Source: Gracilibacillus salitolerans
GTDB lineage: Bacteria > Bacillota > Bacilli > Bacillales > Amphibacillaceae
Length of the DNA stretch: 64,000 bases
Assembly (NCBI RefSeq): GCF_009650095.1
Contig: NZ_CP045915.1
Location: forward strand, 744,001-808,000
Direction: 5' to 3'
In this document: positions 57,222-64,000 of the stretch, piece by piece
Layout: every line of letters begins with the position of its first letter
Numbering within the stretch: the first letter of the stretch is position 1
Program-made: the position numbers and the translations under genes
Notes under the pieces: generated by a model
The model's input: the letters and a program-made list of their open reading frames with translations, nothing else
What the model was told of the DNA's origin: nothing
Databases searched by the model: none

Positions 57222-57980
57222 ATGAAACGAGTACTATACATATTATTAGCTCTTACTTTATTAACCGCATGTCAGCAAGAAGAAGAAATAACTATTTCGG
57301 CAGCGGCATCCTTAACTGACGCATTACAAGAGATTGTACAACAATTTGAAGAGGTAAACCAGGATATAACCGTTTCACTTAATCTGGGCGGGTCAGGTTC
57401 GTTGAGCCAGCAAATTATTCAGGGAGCACCAGCAGATATCTTTTTCTCTGCCTCTGTTCCACATTTTGAACGTGTTTTACAAACAGGATTGATCGAGGAA
57501 GAGAATGCTCGTGCTTTATTAGCGAATGAACTGGTATGGATTCAACCAAAAGGTGATCAACTAGCGACTACGATGGACTCTTTCGATCAAATGGCGATTG
57601 GGACACCAGAAATCGTTCCCGCTGGTAGCTATGCACAACAAGCTTTGACGACACAAGGAATATATAACAAATTAGAAGATCAACTCGTTTTTACGAAAGA
57701 TGTTAGACAAGTCGTACAATATGTAGAAAGTAATAATGTAGATGCCGGCATTGTTTATCGTACAGATGCATTGATCTCTAATAAAGTGCAAATAAATGAA
57801 ACATTGCCGATGGGGGAGCACGATCAGATCATATATCCAGTTGGTATCATCAAGGATTCTCGTGCGGTAGGAGCCTTTTATGACTATTTACAGTCAGATG
57901 AAGCACTCGATATATTTCAACAATACGGATTTCAAGAAATAGATGGTGACATAGATGGAAGCATTTTTTCAACCAATTAA
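57222..57980 (+). CDS. modA: Molybdate-binding lipoprotein
   Basis: 252 residues with AAGGGTT upstream. Lipobox LTAC (Cys17). ModA fold: ISAAASLTDALQEIVQQFE, GGSGSLSQQIIQGAPADIFFSAS, then TPEIVPAGSYAQQAL and DAGIVYRTDA. Captures molybdate or tungstate outside the membrane. The modB start lies 26 bases before its stop. A -10 TATAAT at 57182 serves it. Confidence 0.93.
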   Translation: MKRVLYILLALTLLTACQQEEEITISAAASLTDALQEIVQQFEEVNQDITVSLNLGGSGSLSQQIIQGAPADIFFSASVPHFERVLQTGLIEEENARALLANELVWIQPKGDQLATTMDSFDQMAIGTPEIVPAGSYAQQALTTQGIYNKLEDQLVFTKDVRQVVQYVESNNVDAGIVYRTDALISNKVQINETLPMGEHDQIIYPVGIIKDSRAVGAFYDYLQSDEALDIFQQYGFQEIDGDIDGSIFSTN

Positions 57981-58605
57981 ATTATCATTAATTGTCTCAA
58001 CCATAGCATTAATAATTGTCTTTTTCCTGGGCACCTTAACTGCATGGGTGATGTTTAAAAAAGATTTTAAAGGGAAAGTATGGATAGAAACCATATTAAT
58101 ATTACCAATCGTTTTACCTCCGACTGTAATTGGGTTTATTTTAATTATGATATTTGGCCAAAACGGTCTGTTAGGTAAAGTAACGAATCTATTGTTTAAT
58201 CAATCGCTTATGTTTACGATTTGGGCAGCTATTATTGCAGCAGTGGTGGTTGCTTTTCCGCTTATGTATCAATCTGTCAAAACAGGTTTAACATTTGTGG
58301 ACCGCTATATAGAAGATGCAGCAAGAGTAGATGGTTCCAATGAATGGGATGTTTTTCGATATATTACTTTGCCATTAATTCAAAAGCCTATTCTTTCAGG
58401 AGTCATTCTTAGCTTTGCCAGGGCTTTAGGAGAATTTGGAGCTACGTTAATGTTTGCCGGAAATATTCCTGGTCGTACACAAACAGTACCGATGGCGATC
58501 TATGTAGCCTTTGAATCCAATAAAATGACACTAGCATGGGCGTGGGTTTTGTCTATCATTGTCGTATCTTTTGTGATGCTATTTTTTATACGTAAATCTG
58601 CCTAA
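57955..58605 (+). CDS. modB: Molybdate ABC transporter permease
   Basis: 216 residues, about five membrane segments (IALIIVFFLGTLTAWVMF onwards), permease EAA loop EDAARVDGSNEWDVFRYITLPLIQKP near residue 120, and LGEFGATLMFAGNIPGRTQT, the ModB signature. Works with ModA. No modC ATPase follows; the next gene is yerA, so another ATPase must energise it or modC lies elsewhere. Confidence 0.93.
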   Translation: MEAFFQPIKLSLIVSTIALIIVFFLGTLTAWVMFKKDFKGKVWIETILILPIVLPPTVIGFILIMIFGQNGLLGKVTNLLFNQSLMFTIWAAIIAAVVVAFPLMYQSVKTGLTFVDRYIEDAARVDGSNEWDVFRYITLPLIQKPILSGVILSFARALGEFGATLMFAGNIPGRTQTVPMAIYVAFESNKMTLAWAWVLSIIVVSFVMLFFIRKSA

Positions 58606-58637
58606 AAAATAGTCATAAATTTGTAAAAAATACACAA

Positions 58638-58665
58638 TGCAAACGCTATCAATGCGTGTTAGAAT
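58638..58665 (+). promoter_or_regulatory. cre-like site and extended -10 before yerA
   Basis: TGCAAACGCTATCA (58638-58651) matches the cre consensus except for C at the third base. TGTTAGAAT (58657-58665) is an extended -10. The cre would overlap the -35 region, a repressing position. Confidence 0.5.
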
Positions 58666-58700
58666 AAAAAGAAATCAAAAAAGAAGATGAGGAGATTATG

Positions 58701-60443
58701 ATGAATGATCATTTATATAGATGGCGTAATAAAGAAATTCGTAAGCAAGTAGCAGTTATTGATGGCAAAGAGTCACCAACACTGATTTTGAAAAATGCAT
58801 ATTATTTAAATGTTTTCCTAAGAAAATGGTTGGAGGCTCATATCTGGATCTATCATGACCGGATTGTATATGTCGGCTCGAAATTACCAACATCGTTAAC
58901 AGACATAGAAGTAGTGGATTGTACAGGTAAATATGTGGTGCCAGGATATATTGAACCACATGCACATCCGTTTCAACTTTATAACCCTTATGAATTAGCT
59001 ATGTATGCCGGTCAAACAGGAACAACAACATTAATGAATGACAACCTACCATGGCTTTATTTAACTAATAGAGAGAAAGCGTTTACATTATTGGAAGATT
59101 TCATGAAGATCCCCGTATCGATGTACTGGTGGGCAAGGTTTGATTCACAGTCCGAGATCAATGAAGAACAAGAGATCTTTAGGGATGAGGAAGTTCAAGC
59201 TTGGTTGCAGCATGAAGCAGTCGTGCAAGGTGGAGAATTAACGGCGTGGCCGCAAGTGATGCGTGACGATGACCGCATTCTTTATTGGATGCAGGAAGCA
59301 AAGCGGCTACGCAAACCAGTTGAAGGGCACTTCCCAGGTGCTTCCGAGCATACATTAGTAAAGCTAAAGCTGCTCGGTGTCAGCTCAGATCATGAAGCAT
59401 TATCTGGAGAAGAGGTATATAACCGTCTATCAATGGGATATCGTGTAGGTTTGCGTAATTCTTCGATACGCCCTGATTTAGCAAAGTTGTTGAAAGAACT
59501 ACAGGAACTTGGTATCAACTCTTATGATTTCTTGACGATGACCACAGATGGTTCCACACCTGCTTTTTATGAAAATGGGATCATTAATCAATGTATTCAA
59601 ATCGCAATTGATAGTGGTGTTCCGGAGATTGAAGCATATATGATGGCAACATACAATGCAGCAGAGCAATTTCATTTAGAAGAACGACTTGGCGGCATTG
59701 CTCCAGGTCGAGTAGCACACCTAAATATTTTATCAGAAGTTAATAATGCCACACCTGAATCTGTTATTGCTAAAGGAAAATGGTTGAAAAAGAATGGACA
59801 ATTAGTTGACCAACATATTGAAATGGACTGGGATAGATATGGATTAGGAGAGCTCAGCTTAGACTGGCAGTTAACAGAAAAAGACTTGCAATTCTCGATG
59901 CCGGTCGGACTGAAAATGGTCAATGATGTCATCATGAAACCATATCCAATTACGATTGACGCCAATACAGAAGAAATTACGAATTCAAAAGATGAATCGT
60001 TCCTGATGTTAATCGACCGTGAAGGACAGTGGCGAGTGAACACAATCATTAAAGGATTCACGAAAACGTTAGGAGGATTGGCCAGTTCCTATTCGTTAAC
60101 AGGTGATATAATTTTAATCGGGAAAAGTAAATCAGATCTGTTACTCGCATTTTCAAGAATGAAAGAAATAGGTGGTGGTATTGTCCTTGTACATGAAGGA
60201 AGAGTGATTTTCGAATTACCGTTACAAATTGCTGGTATGATGTACAAAGGAAAAATGCCAAAGTTGATAGAAGAGGATATAAAATTAAAAGAAATTCTAA
60301 TCGATCACGGCTATCAATACGACGATCCACCGTACAATTTATTATTCTTATCATCGATGCATTTACCTTTTGTTCGGATTACACCGTTAGGTATTATCGA
60401 TGTGAAGAAAAAAGAAATACTCTTCCCAGCAATAATGCGATAG
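58701..60443 (+). CDS. yerA: Adenine deaminase-family protein YerA
   Basis: 580 residues from ATG 58701 (GAGGAG six bases before; ATG 58698 is too close). Amidohydrolase: GKYVVPGYIEPHAHPFQLYNP supplies the H-x-H metal pair, GHFPGASEHTL and SSDHEALSGEEVYNRL further His/Asp ligands, and the C-terminal half (IKGFTKTLGGLASSYSLTGDIILIGKS) matches the adenine-deaminase domain. Converts adenine to hypoxanthine in the family; deamination by YerA itself is inferred. The yerA-yerB-yerC order is as downstream of purD in B. subtilis. Confidence 0.88.
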   Translation: MNDHLYRWRNKEIRKQVAVIDGKESPTLILKNAYYLNVFLRKWLEAHIWIYHDRIVYVGSKLPTSLTDIEVVDCTGKYVVPGYIEPHAHPFQLYNPYELAMYAGQTGTTTLMNDNLPWLYLTNREKAFTLLEDFMKIPVSMYWWARFDSQSEINEEQEIFRDEEVQAWLQHEAVVQGGELTAWPQVMRDDDRILYWMQEAKRLRKPVEGHFPGASEHTLVKLKLLGVSSDHEALSGEEVYNRLSMGYRVGLRNSSIRPDLAKLLKELQELGINSYDFLTMTTDGSTPAFYENGIINQCIQIAIDSGVPEIEAYMMATYNAAEQFHLEERLGGIAPGRVAHLNILSEVNNATPESVIAKGKWLKKNGQLVDQHIEMDWDRYGLGELSLDWQLTEKDLQFSMPVGLKMVNDVIMKPYPITIDANTEEITNSKDESFLMLIDREGQWRVNTIIKGFTKTLGGLASSYSLTGDIILIGKSKSDLLLAFSRMKEIGGGIVLVHEGRVIFELPLQIAGMMYKGKMPKLIEEDIKLKEILIDHGYQYDDPPYNLLFLSSMHLPFVRITPLGIIDVKKKEILFPAIMR

Positions 60444-60578
60444 AAAGGTATAGAACCGCTCACGGGAAATCGCCTAGTCTCTGGAGCTCAAAGCTAGACA
60501 TCTCTTAATATACTTTTTTAATGATAAGAAAAGAGGTTGGCGATTAGTCAACTTTCCTCTATAATGGAATTAGTTCTA

Positions 60579-60666
60579 TCGGCATGCAACGAATAAGCAT
60601 GCCGATATTCCGTTTGTCACGGTGTTAACCGTCCGTAACCCCCACTGAAGGGGAGTCTCACTTTAT
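60579..60666. repeat. Hairpin plus dispersed repeat upstream of yerB
   Basis: TCGGCATGC / GCATGCCGA hairpin (60579-60605), then TCACGGTGTTAACCGTCCGT with AACCCCCACTGAAGGGGAGT and CTCACTTTA, another copy of the family at 55672 and 32240. The remainder of 60444-60691 shows no gene. Confidence 0.6.
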
Positions 60667-60691
60667 ACTATTTTAAGAGGTGGCCTTTTTG

Positions 60692-61741
60692 ATGAAGAAA
60701 TTATCTGTATTGTTTATTATTGTATTATGTTCATTAGTGGCATGTTCTAATAATGAAGAAGCAACAAATGAGCAAGATCAGGAAGAACTAGAAGAAACAG
60801 TGGAAGAGGAACCGGTCGAACCTGAAGAACCGGGAAAACCAGATCATATATACCCCTTAACAGGGCTTGAAGCCGAAGAAGAAGTGACGGATCGATTGAT
60901 TGCCGTTATGGTCAATAACCATCCAAAAGCAAGACCGCAAACAGGGCTTTCTCAGGCAGATATAGTGTTTGAAATTTTAGCAGAAGGTGATGTTACTCGG
61001 TTTATGGCGCTTTATCACAGTAATATTCCTGCACGTGTAGGTCCTGTCAGAAGTGCAAGACCATACTATTTTAATCTAGCAAACGATTATAATGCGATTT
61101 ATGTCTATCATGGTGCTGCAGATCATATTGAAAATATGGTTCAGTCTGGTGCAGTACAAGGATTAAATGGCATGTACTATGATAATGATAAAGTGTTATT
61201 TGAAAGATCAACTGACCGTAATCCGCCACATAATTCATATACACTATTTGACGGTATCTATCAACGGGCGGAGGAACAGGGGTATTCGCTTGAAGCAGAG
61301 TATCAACCGATGGCATTTTTGGAGGAAGAGTCTGTGGACGGTGAAGCTGCTACCGATATAAGTTTATACTATGGTAATTATGGTGTAAGATACCAATATG
61401 ATGAGGCAACAGAGAAGTATTTACGATTTAGTGACGGTGTACAGACAGTAGAAAATGCAGACAGTACACCTATTCAATTGGATAATGTGTTAATTATGGA
61501 AACAGCACATCAAGTAATTGATGACGAGGGGCGCCGTGACATTGATTTTAGTTCCGGCGGGAATGCTTTATTACTACAGCAAGGTAAAGTGCAAGACGTG
61601 CAATGGGAACGAAATGATGGTAGAATAATCCCAACGAAAGATGGAGAGCCTATTCCGTTTGTTCCAGGACAAACATGGATCAATGTAATTCCTACAAGCC
61701 CTGGCATTGATAGTGTAGAACTGTCAAATACGGCGGAGTAA
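60692..61741 (+). CDS. yerB: DUF3048 lipoprotein YerB
   Basis: 349 residues from ATG 60692 with AGAGGTGG upstream. Lipobox LVAC (Cys18), an acidic linker (about 20-50), then the DUF3048 domain: LIAVMVNNHPKARPQTGLSQADIVFEILAEGDVTRFMALYHS, RVGPVRSARPYYFNLAND, and the C-terminal half RYLRFSDGVQTVENADSTPIQLDNVLIM-like. Surface lipoprotein of unknown role, kept beside yerC. Confidence 0.9.
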   Translation: MKKLSVLFIIVLCSLVACSNNEEATNEQDQEELEETVEEEPVEPEEPGKPDHIYPLTGLEAEEEVTDRLIAVMVNNHPKARPQTGLSQADIVFEILAEGDVTRFMALYHSNIPARVGPVRSARPYYFNLANDYNAIYVYHGAADHIENMVQSGAVQGLNGMYYDNDKVLFERSTDRNPPHNSYTLFDGIYQRAEEQGYSLEAEYQPMAFLEEESVDGEAATDISLYYGNYGVRYQYDEATEKYLRFSDGVQTVENADSTPIQLDNVLIMETAHQVIDDEGRRDIDFSSGGNALLLQQGKVQDVQWERNDGRIIPTKDGEPIPFVPGQTWINVIPTSPGIDSVELSNTAE

Positions 61742-61759
61742 AAAGGAGAGATGTATACC

Positions 61760-62056
61760 ATGCAAATCGATAAATTGCGTGGCAAACAGTTAGATCAATT
61801 ATTTGATGCTATTTTATCGCTGGAAGACCGGGAAGAATGCTACCGCTTTTTTGATGATATTGCAACAATGAATGAAATTCAATCATTGGCACAACGCCTG
61901 CAAGTAGCGAAAATGCTTGACGAAGGCAGAACATACACAGCTATTGCGGAAGAATCAAGCGCATCTACGACAACTATCTCTCGGGTGAAGAGATGCCTTG
62001 CTTATGGTACTGATGGATATCGAATGGTGTTGGACCGATTAAAGGAAAAAGAGTAA
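61760..62056 (+). CDS. yerC: TrpR-like YerC/YecD family regulator
   Basis: 98 residues from ATG 61760 (ATG 61751 abuts the AAAAGGAGA site). All-helical TrpR superfamily: LFDAILSLEDREECYRFFDDIATMNEIQSLAQRLQVAKMLDEGRTYTAIAEESSASTTTISRVKR, whose last part is the helix-turn-helix. DNA target unknown. In B. subtilis pcrB-pcrA-ligA follow; they are absent here. Confidence 0.93.
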   Translation: MQIDKLRGKQLDQLFDAILSLEDREECYRFFDDIATMNEIQSLAQRLQVAKMLDEGRTYTAIAEESSASTTTISRVKRCLAYGTDGYRMVLDRLKEKE

Positions 62057-62062
62057 AATAAG

Positions 62063-62092
62063 GAGTGTCTCTTATAAGAGACGCTCTTTTTC
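62063..62092 (+). terminator. Terminator after yerC
   Basis: GAGTGTCTCTTA / TAAGAGACGCTC stem with one G-T pair, then TTTTT. Confidence 0.85.
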
Positions 62093-62146
62093 GGTGTTGA
62101 AAAAAAGTGTTCAGAAAAAAATAACAATAAAATGGAGGCAATATAT

Positions 62147-63133
62147 ATGATTCGCTTTGGAGTTATTGGTACGAATTGGATTACCGATCGATTTATTGAT
62201 GGAGCAAGTAAACTAGATAATTTTCAGTTAAATGCTGTTTATTCAAGAACGGAAGAAAAAGCAAGAGAGTTTGCGAGTAAGTACAACGTCGAACATACAT
62301 ATACAGATCTAAATGAGTTGGCAAGCAGTGACAAAATTGATGCTGTTTATATCGCTTCGCCAACCGCTTTTCACAGTGAATATGCGATAGCTTGTATGAA
62401 AGGCGGTAAACATGTTATTGTCGAAAAACCTTTCGCTTCCAATGAGCAGGAAGTACAAACAATGGTCGATACAGCAAAGCAACAAAAAGTTACACTGATG
62501 GAAGCGATGAAAACGACACATGTTCCCAATTTCAAGCTCATTCAAGAAAGTTTGGATAAAATTGGACCTGTTCGTCGCTTTGTTGCGAACTTCTGTCAAT
62601 ATTCCTCACGCTATGATAAATACAAAGAAGGCATTGTATTAAACGCATTTAAACCGGAATTATCAAATGGGTCATTGATGGATATTGGTGTCTATTGTAT
62701 TTATCCGATGGTAGCATTATTTGGTGGTCCAGATCGTGTAAAAGCAACAGCCTATATACTAGAATCAGGTGTTGATGGAGAAGGAACCGTGACAGTGGAC
62801 TACCCATCCTTAAATGGTGTCTGCATGTTTTCTAAAATCACTAACTCTGCTATCCCATCAGAAATTCAAGGGGAAAATGGATCTATTGTTATCGGAAAAT
62901 TTTCAGATATGAATGATGTTAAAATTGTGTATAAAGATGGTTCTGAAGAGATTTTAGACACTGCGCAAGAAGAGAACACGATGTATTATGAAGCAAAATC
63001 ATTTATAGAATCGATTGAAAATAATGAAATCGAAAATACAGTAAATACATGGGGTAATTCTCTGAACACCATTCGAGTCCTTGATCAGGCTAGAAAAGAA
63101 ATAGGGGTCGTGTTTCCAGCTGATAAAAAGTAA
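62147..63133 (+). CDS. Gfo/Idh/MocA oxidoreductase (YrbE/YulF-like)
   Basis: 328 residues from ATG 62147, eight bases after TGGAGG; ATG 62132 overlaps that site. Rossmann FGVIGTNWITDRFIDGASK, lysine motif VEKPFASN near residue 94, GSLMDIGVYCIYPMVALFGGP in the C-terminal domain. Compact form similar to scyllo-inositol or other polyol dehydrogenases of Bacilli; substrate unknown. Alone, with a terminator at 63184. Confidence 0.85.
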   Translation: MIRFGVIGTNWITDRFIDGASKLDNFQLNAVYSRTEEKAREFASKYNVEHTYTDLNELASSDKIDAVYIASPTAFHSEYAIACMKGGKHVIVEKPFASNEQEVQTMVDTAKQQKVTLMEAMKTTHVPNFKLIQESLDKIGPVRRFVANFCQYSSRYDKYKEGIVLNAFKPELSNGSLMDIGVYCIYPMVALFGGPDRVKATAYILESGVDGEGTVTVDYPSLNGVCMFSKITNSAIPSEIQGENGSIVIGKFSDMNDVKIVYKDGSEEILDTAQEENTMYYEAKSFIESIENNEIENTVNTWGNSLNTIRVLDQARKEIGVVFPADKK

Positions 63134-63183
63134 TGCTTTTTCACAAACGAAATAAGAAAATCTATTATATTTAGAAAATAAAA

Positions 63184-63219
63184 GAGGCTGTCCTCCCAAT
63201 AAGGGTGACAGCCTCTTTC
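63184..63219 (+). terminator. Terminator after the Gfo/Idh gene
   Basis: AGAGGCTGTC / GACAGCCTCT (63184-63193 with 63208-63217) followed by TTC. A second 10-bp palindrome TCTAACATTA / TAATGTTAGA is at 63297-63322. Confidence 0.8.
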
Positions 63220-63382
63220 TTATTAGGATGATTTTATAAGACTAGCTATTAATTTTATTACCGGTTCGTTGACTTTTGTTGAAACATATTTTGAATCTAA
63301 CATTAATTCAATAATGTTAGAACTTTAAAATACTTTAAGTTGCGTATTTTTCTTAAAAATCCATTTTTTCAATGTTAACAGG

Positions 63383-64000
63383 CTAATTGTAATGTTCATT
63401 AAACACTTTGCTCAATCTATCAACACCGGTTTGAATTTCTTTAATGGATAAATGCCCAAATCCTATAATCCATTTGTTTATGTGCTCGTTTTCTGCTTTT
63501 ATATATTGTTTGACGGGATAGATCATGACCTTTTCTTTTTTTAATTGATCTATAAAATGATCTTCATAATTTATTGGGAATTCAACGGATACATGCAGAC
63601 CTGTAGAAGTACCAAATAATTTAATACTAGGGAAAACTTCTTTCAAACTAGTAAGTAGTATTTGATGTTTCTTTTTGTATAACTTGCTCATCTTTCTGAT
63701 ATGGCTTTCAAGATCTCGATTTTCAATGAATTTTGCTAAAGCCAACTGTGACAATAATGGTGAGTGTAAATCCATATACCATTTCAATTGTTTACATGTC
63801 TCAATCAAATCTGATGGTAAAATCATATATCCGATTCGTAAAGCAGGTGATAGATTCTTACTAAAAGTACCTAAATAGATTACATGTTGAGGGTCTAACT
63901 CAAACATTGAACAAACTGGAGCTGACGTATATCGAAATTCACTATCATAGTCATCCTCAATGATATAACAGTGTTTCTCCCTAGCATAAGTAATAAGTTC
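63383..64000 (-). CDS. MocR/PdxR-type regulator, aminotransferase-domain part, cut by window edge
   Basis: 205 residues to the window edge, open at the 5' side. Aminotransferase class I/II fold: IIEDDYDSEFRY, the hallmark PLP-pocket motif of MocR proteins, then GTFSKNLSPALRIGYMILP with the PLP-binding lysine and the C-terminal domain ending HLSIKEIQTGVDRL. The GntR-type DNA-binding domain should lie beyond the edge. Such proteins regulate PLP synthesis, GABA or taurine use. Confidence 0.85.
   Translation of the reverse strand, partial: ELITYAREKHCYIIEDDYDSEFRYTSAPVCSMFELDPQHVIYLGTFSKNLSPALRIGYMILPSDLIETCKQLKWYMDLHSPLLSQLALAKFIENRDLESHIRKMSKLYKKKHQILLTSLKEVFPSIKLFGTSTGLHVSVEFPINYEDHFIDQLKKEKVMIYPVKQYIKAENEHINKWIIGFGHLSIKEIQTGVDRLSKVFNEHYN

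Noticed and set aside
1..64000. tRNA, rRNA, phage or intact insertion sequence
   Set aside because: None recognised by eye on either strand; a tRNA scan was not possible here.

Overview
The window looks like chromosomal DNA of a low-GC, Gram-positive Bacillaceae bacterium, probably a halotolerant or alkaliphilic relative of Bacillus in the Gracilibacillus/Oceanobacillus sphere (the genus is inference). Reasons: AGGAGG-type ribosome sites, frequent TTG/GTG starts, cre-type catabolite sites, purine riboswitches and PurR boxes. Gene order follows Bacillus subtilis across yeaC-yeaD-yebA-guaA-pbuG, yebE-yebG-purEKBCSQLFMNHD and yerA-yerB-yerC. No rRNA, tRNA, CRISPR array, prophage or intact insertion sequence was seen.

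Layout. 1-12.5 kb is mixed housekeeping and accessory DNA: the 5' part of an anaerobic ribonucleotide reductase gene behind FNR and NrdR sites, a NERD protein, a YoaT-like membrane protein, a LacI regulator, a YceI/HxlR divergent pair, nucleoside hydrolase-ribokinase-ung, a voltage-gated sodium channel, a hemerythrin and two tandem KtrB-type potassium transporters. 12.9-21.5 kb holds the MoxR/DUF58/transglutaminase operon, guaA and pbuG; guaA and pbuG each follow a guanine-class riboswitch.

21.6-36.5 kb is a sugar island placed between pbuG and yebE. An IclR regulator, a 2-keto-3-deoxy-sugar-acid dehydratase (FAH fold), a 2-oxoglutarate-semialdehyde dehydrogenase and a YjhG/YagF-type xylonate dehydratase make a plausible non-phosphorylative (Weimberg-like) route to 2-oxoglutarate. 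Next come a sugar ABC importer without its ATPase, a GH43 beta-xylosidase and a ThuA / Gfo-Idh / TIM-barrel / Gfo-Idh cassette of the kind linked to 3-keto-glycoside chemistry. A shared palindrome (TAGTTTTATA-A-TATAAAACTA and variants) in the promoters ties the first part and the importer to the IclR protein, and cre sites add catabolite repression.

36.5-52 kb holds yebE, yebG and the full pur operon, controlled by paired PurR boxes and a third purine riboswitch, with a MITE-like element between the riboswitch terminator and purE. 52-58.6 kb is an insertion before yerA: a CatE-like dioxygenase, an Asp-box protein with a membrane partner, moaB, a nucleotidyltransferase pair resembling a toxin-antitoxin unit, moaC and modAB. 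58.7-62.1 kb has yerA-yerB-yerC, where synteny with B. subtilis then stops. The right end has a Gfo/Idh oxidoreductase and the C-terminal part of a MocR-type regulator. Several families of short dispersed or inverted repeats occupy the longer gaps.
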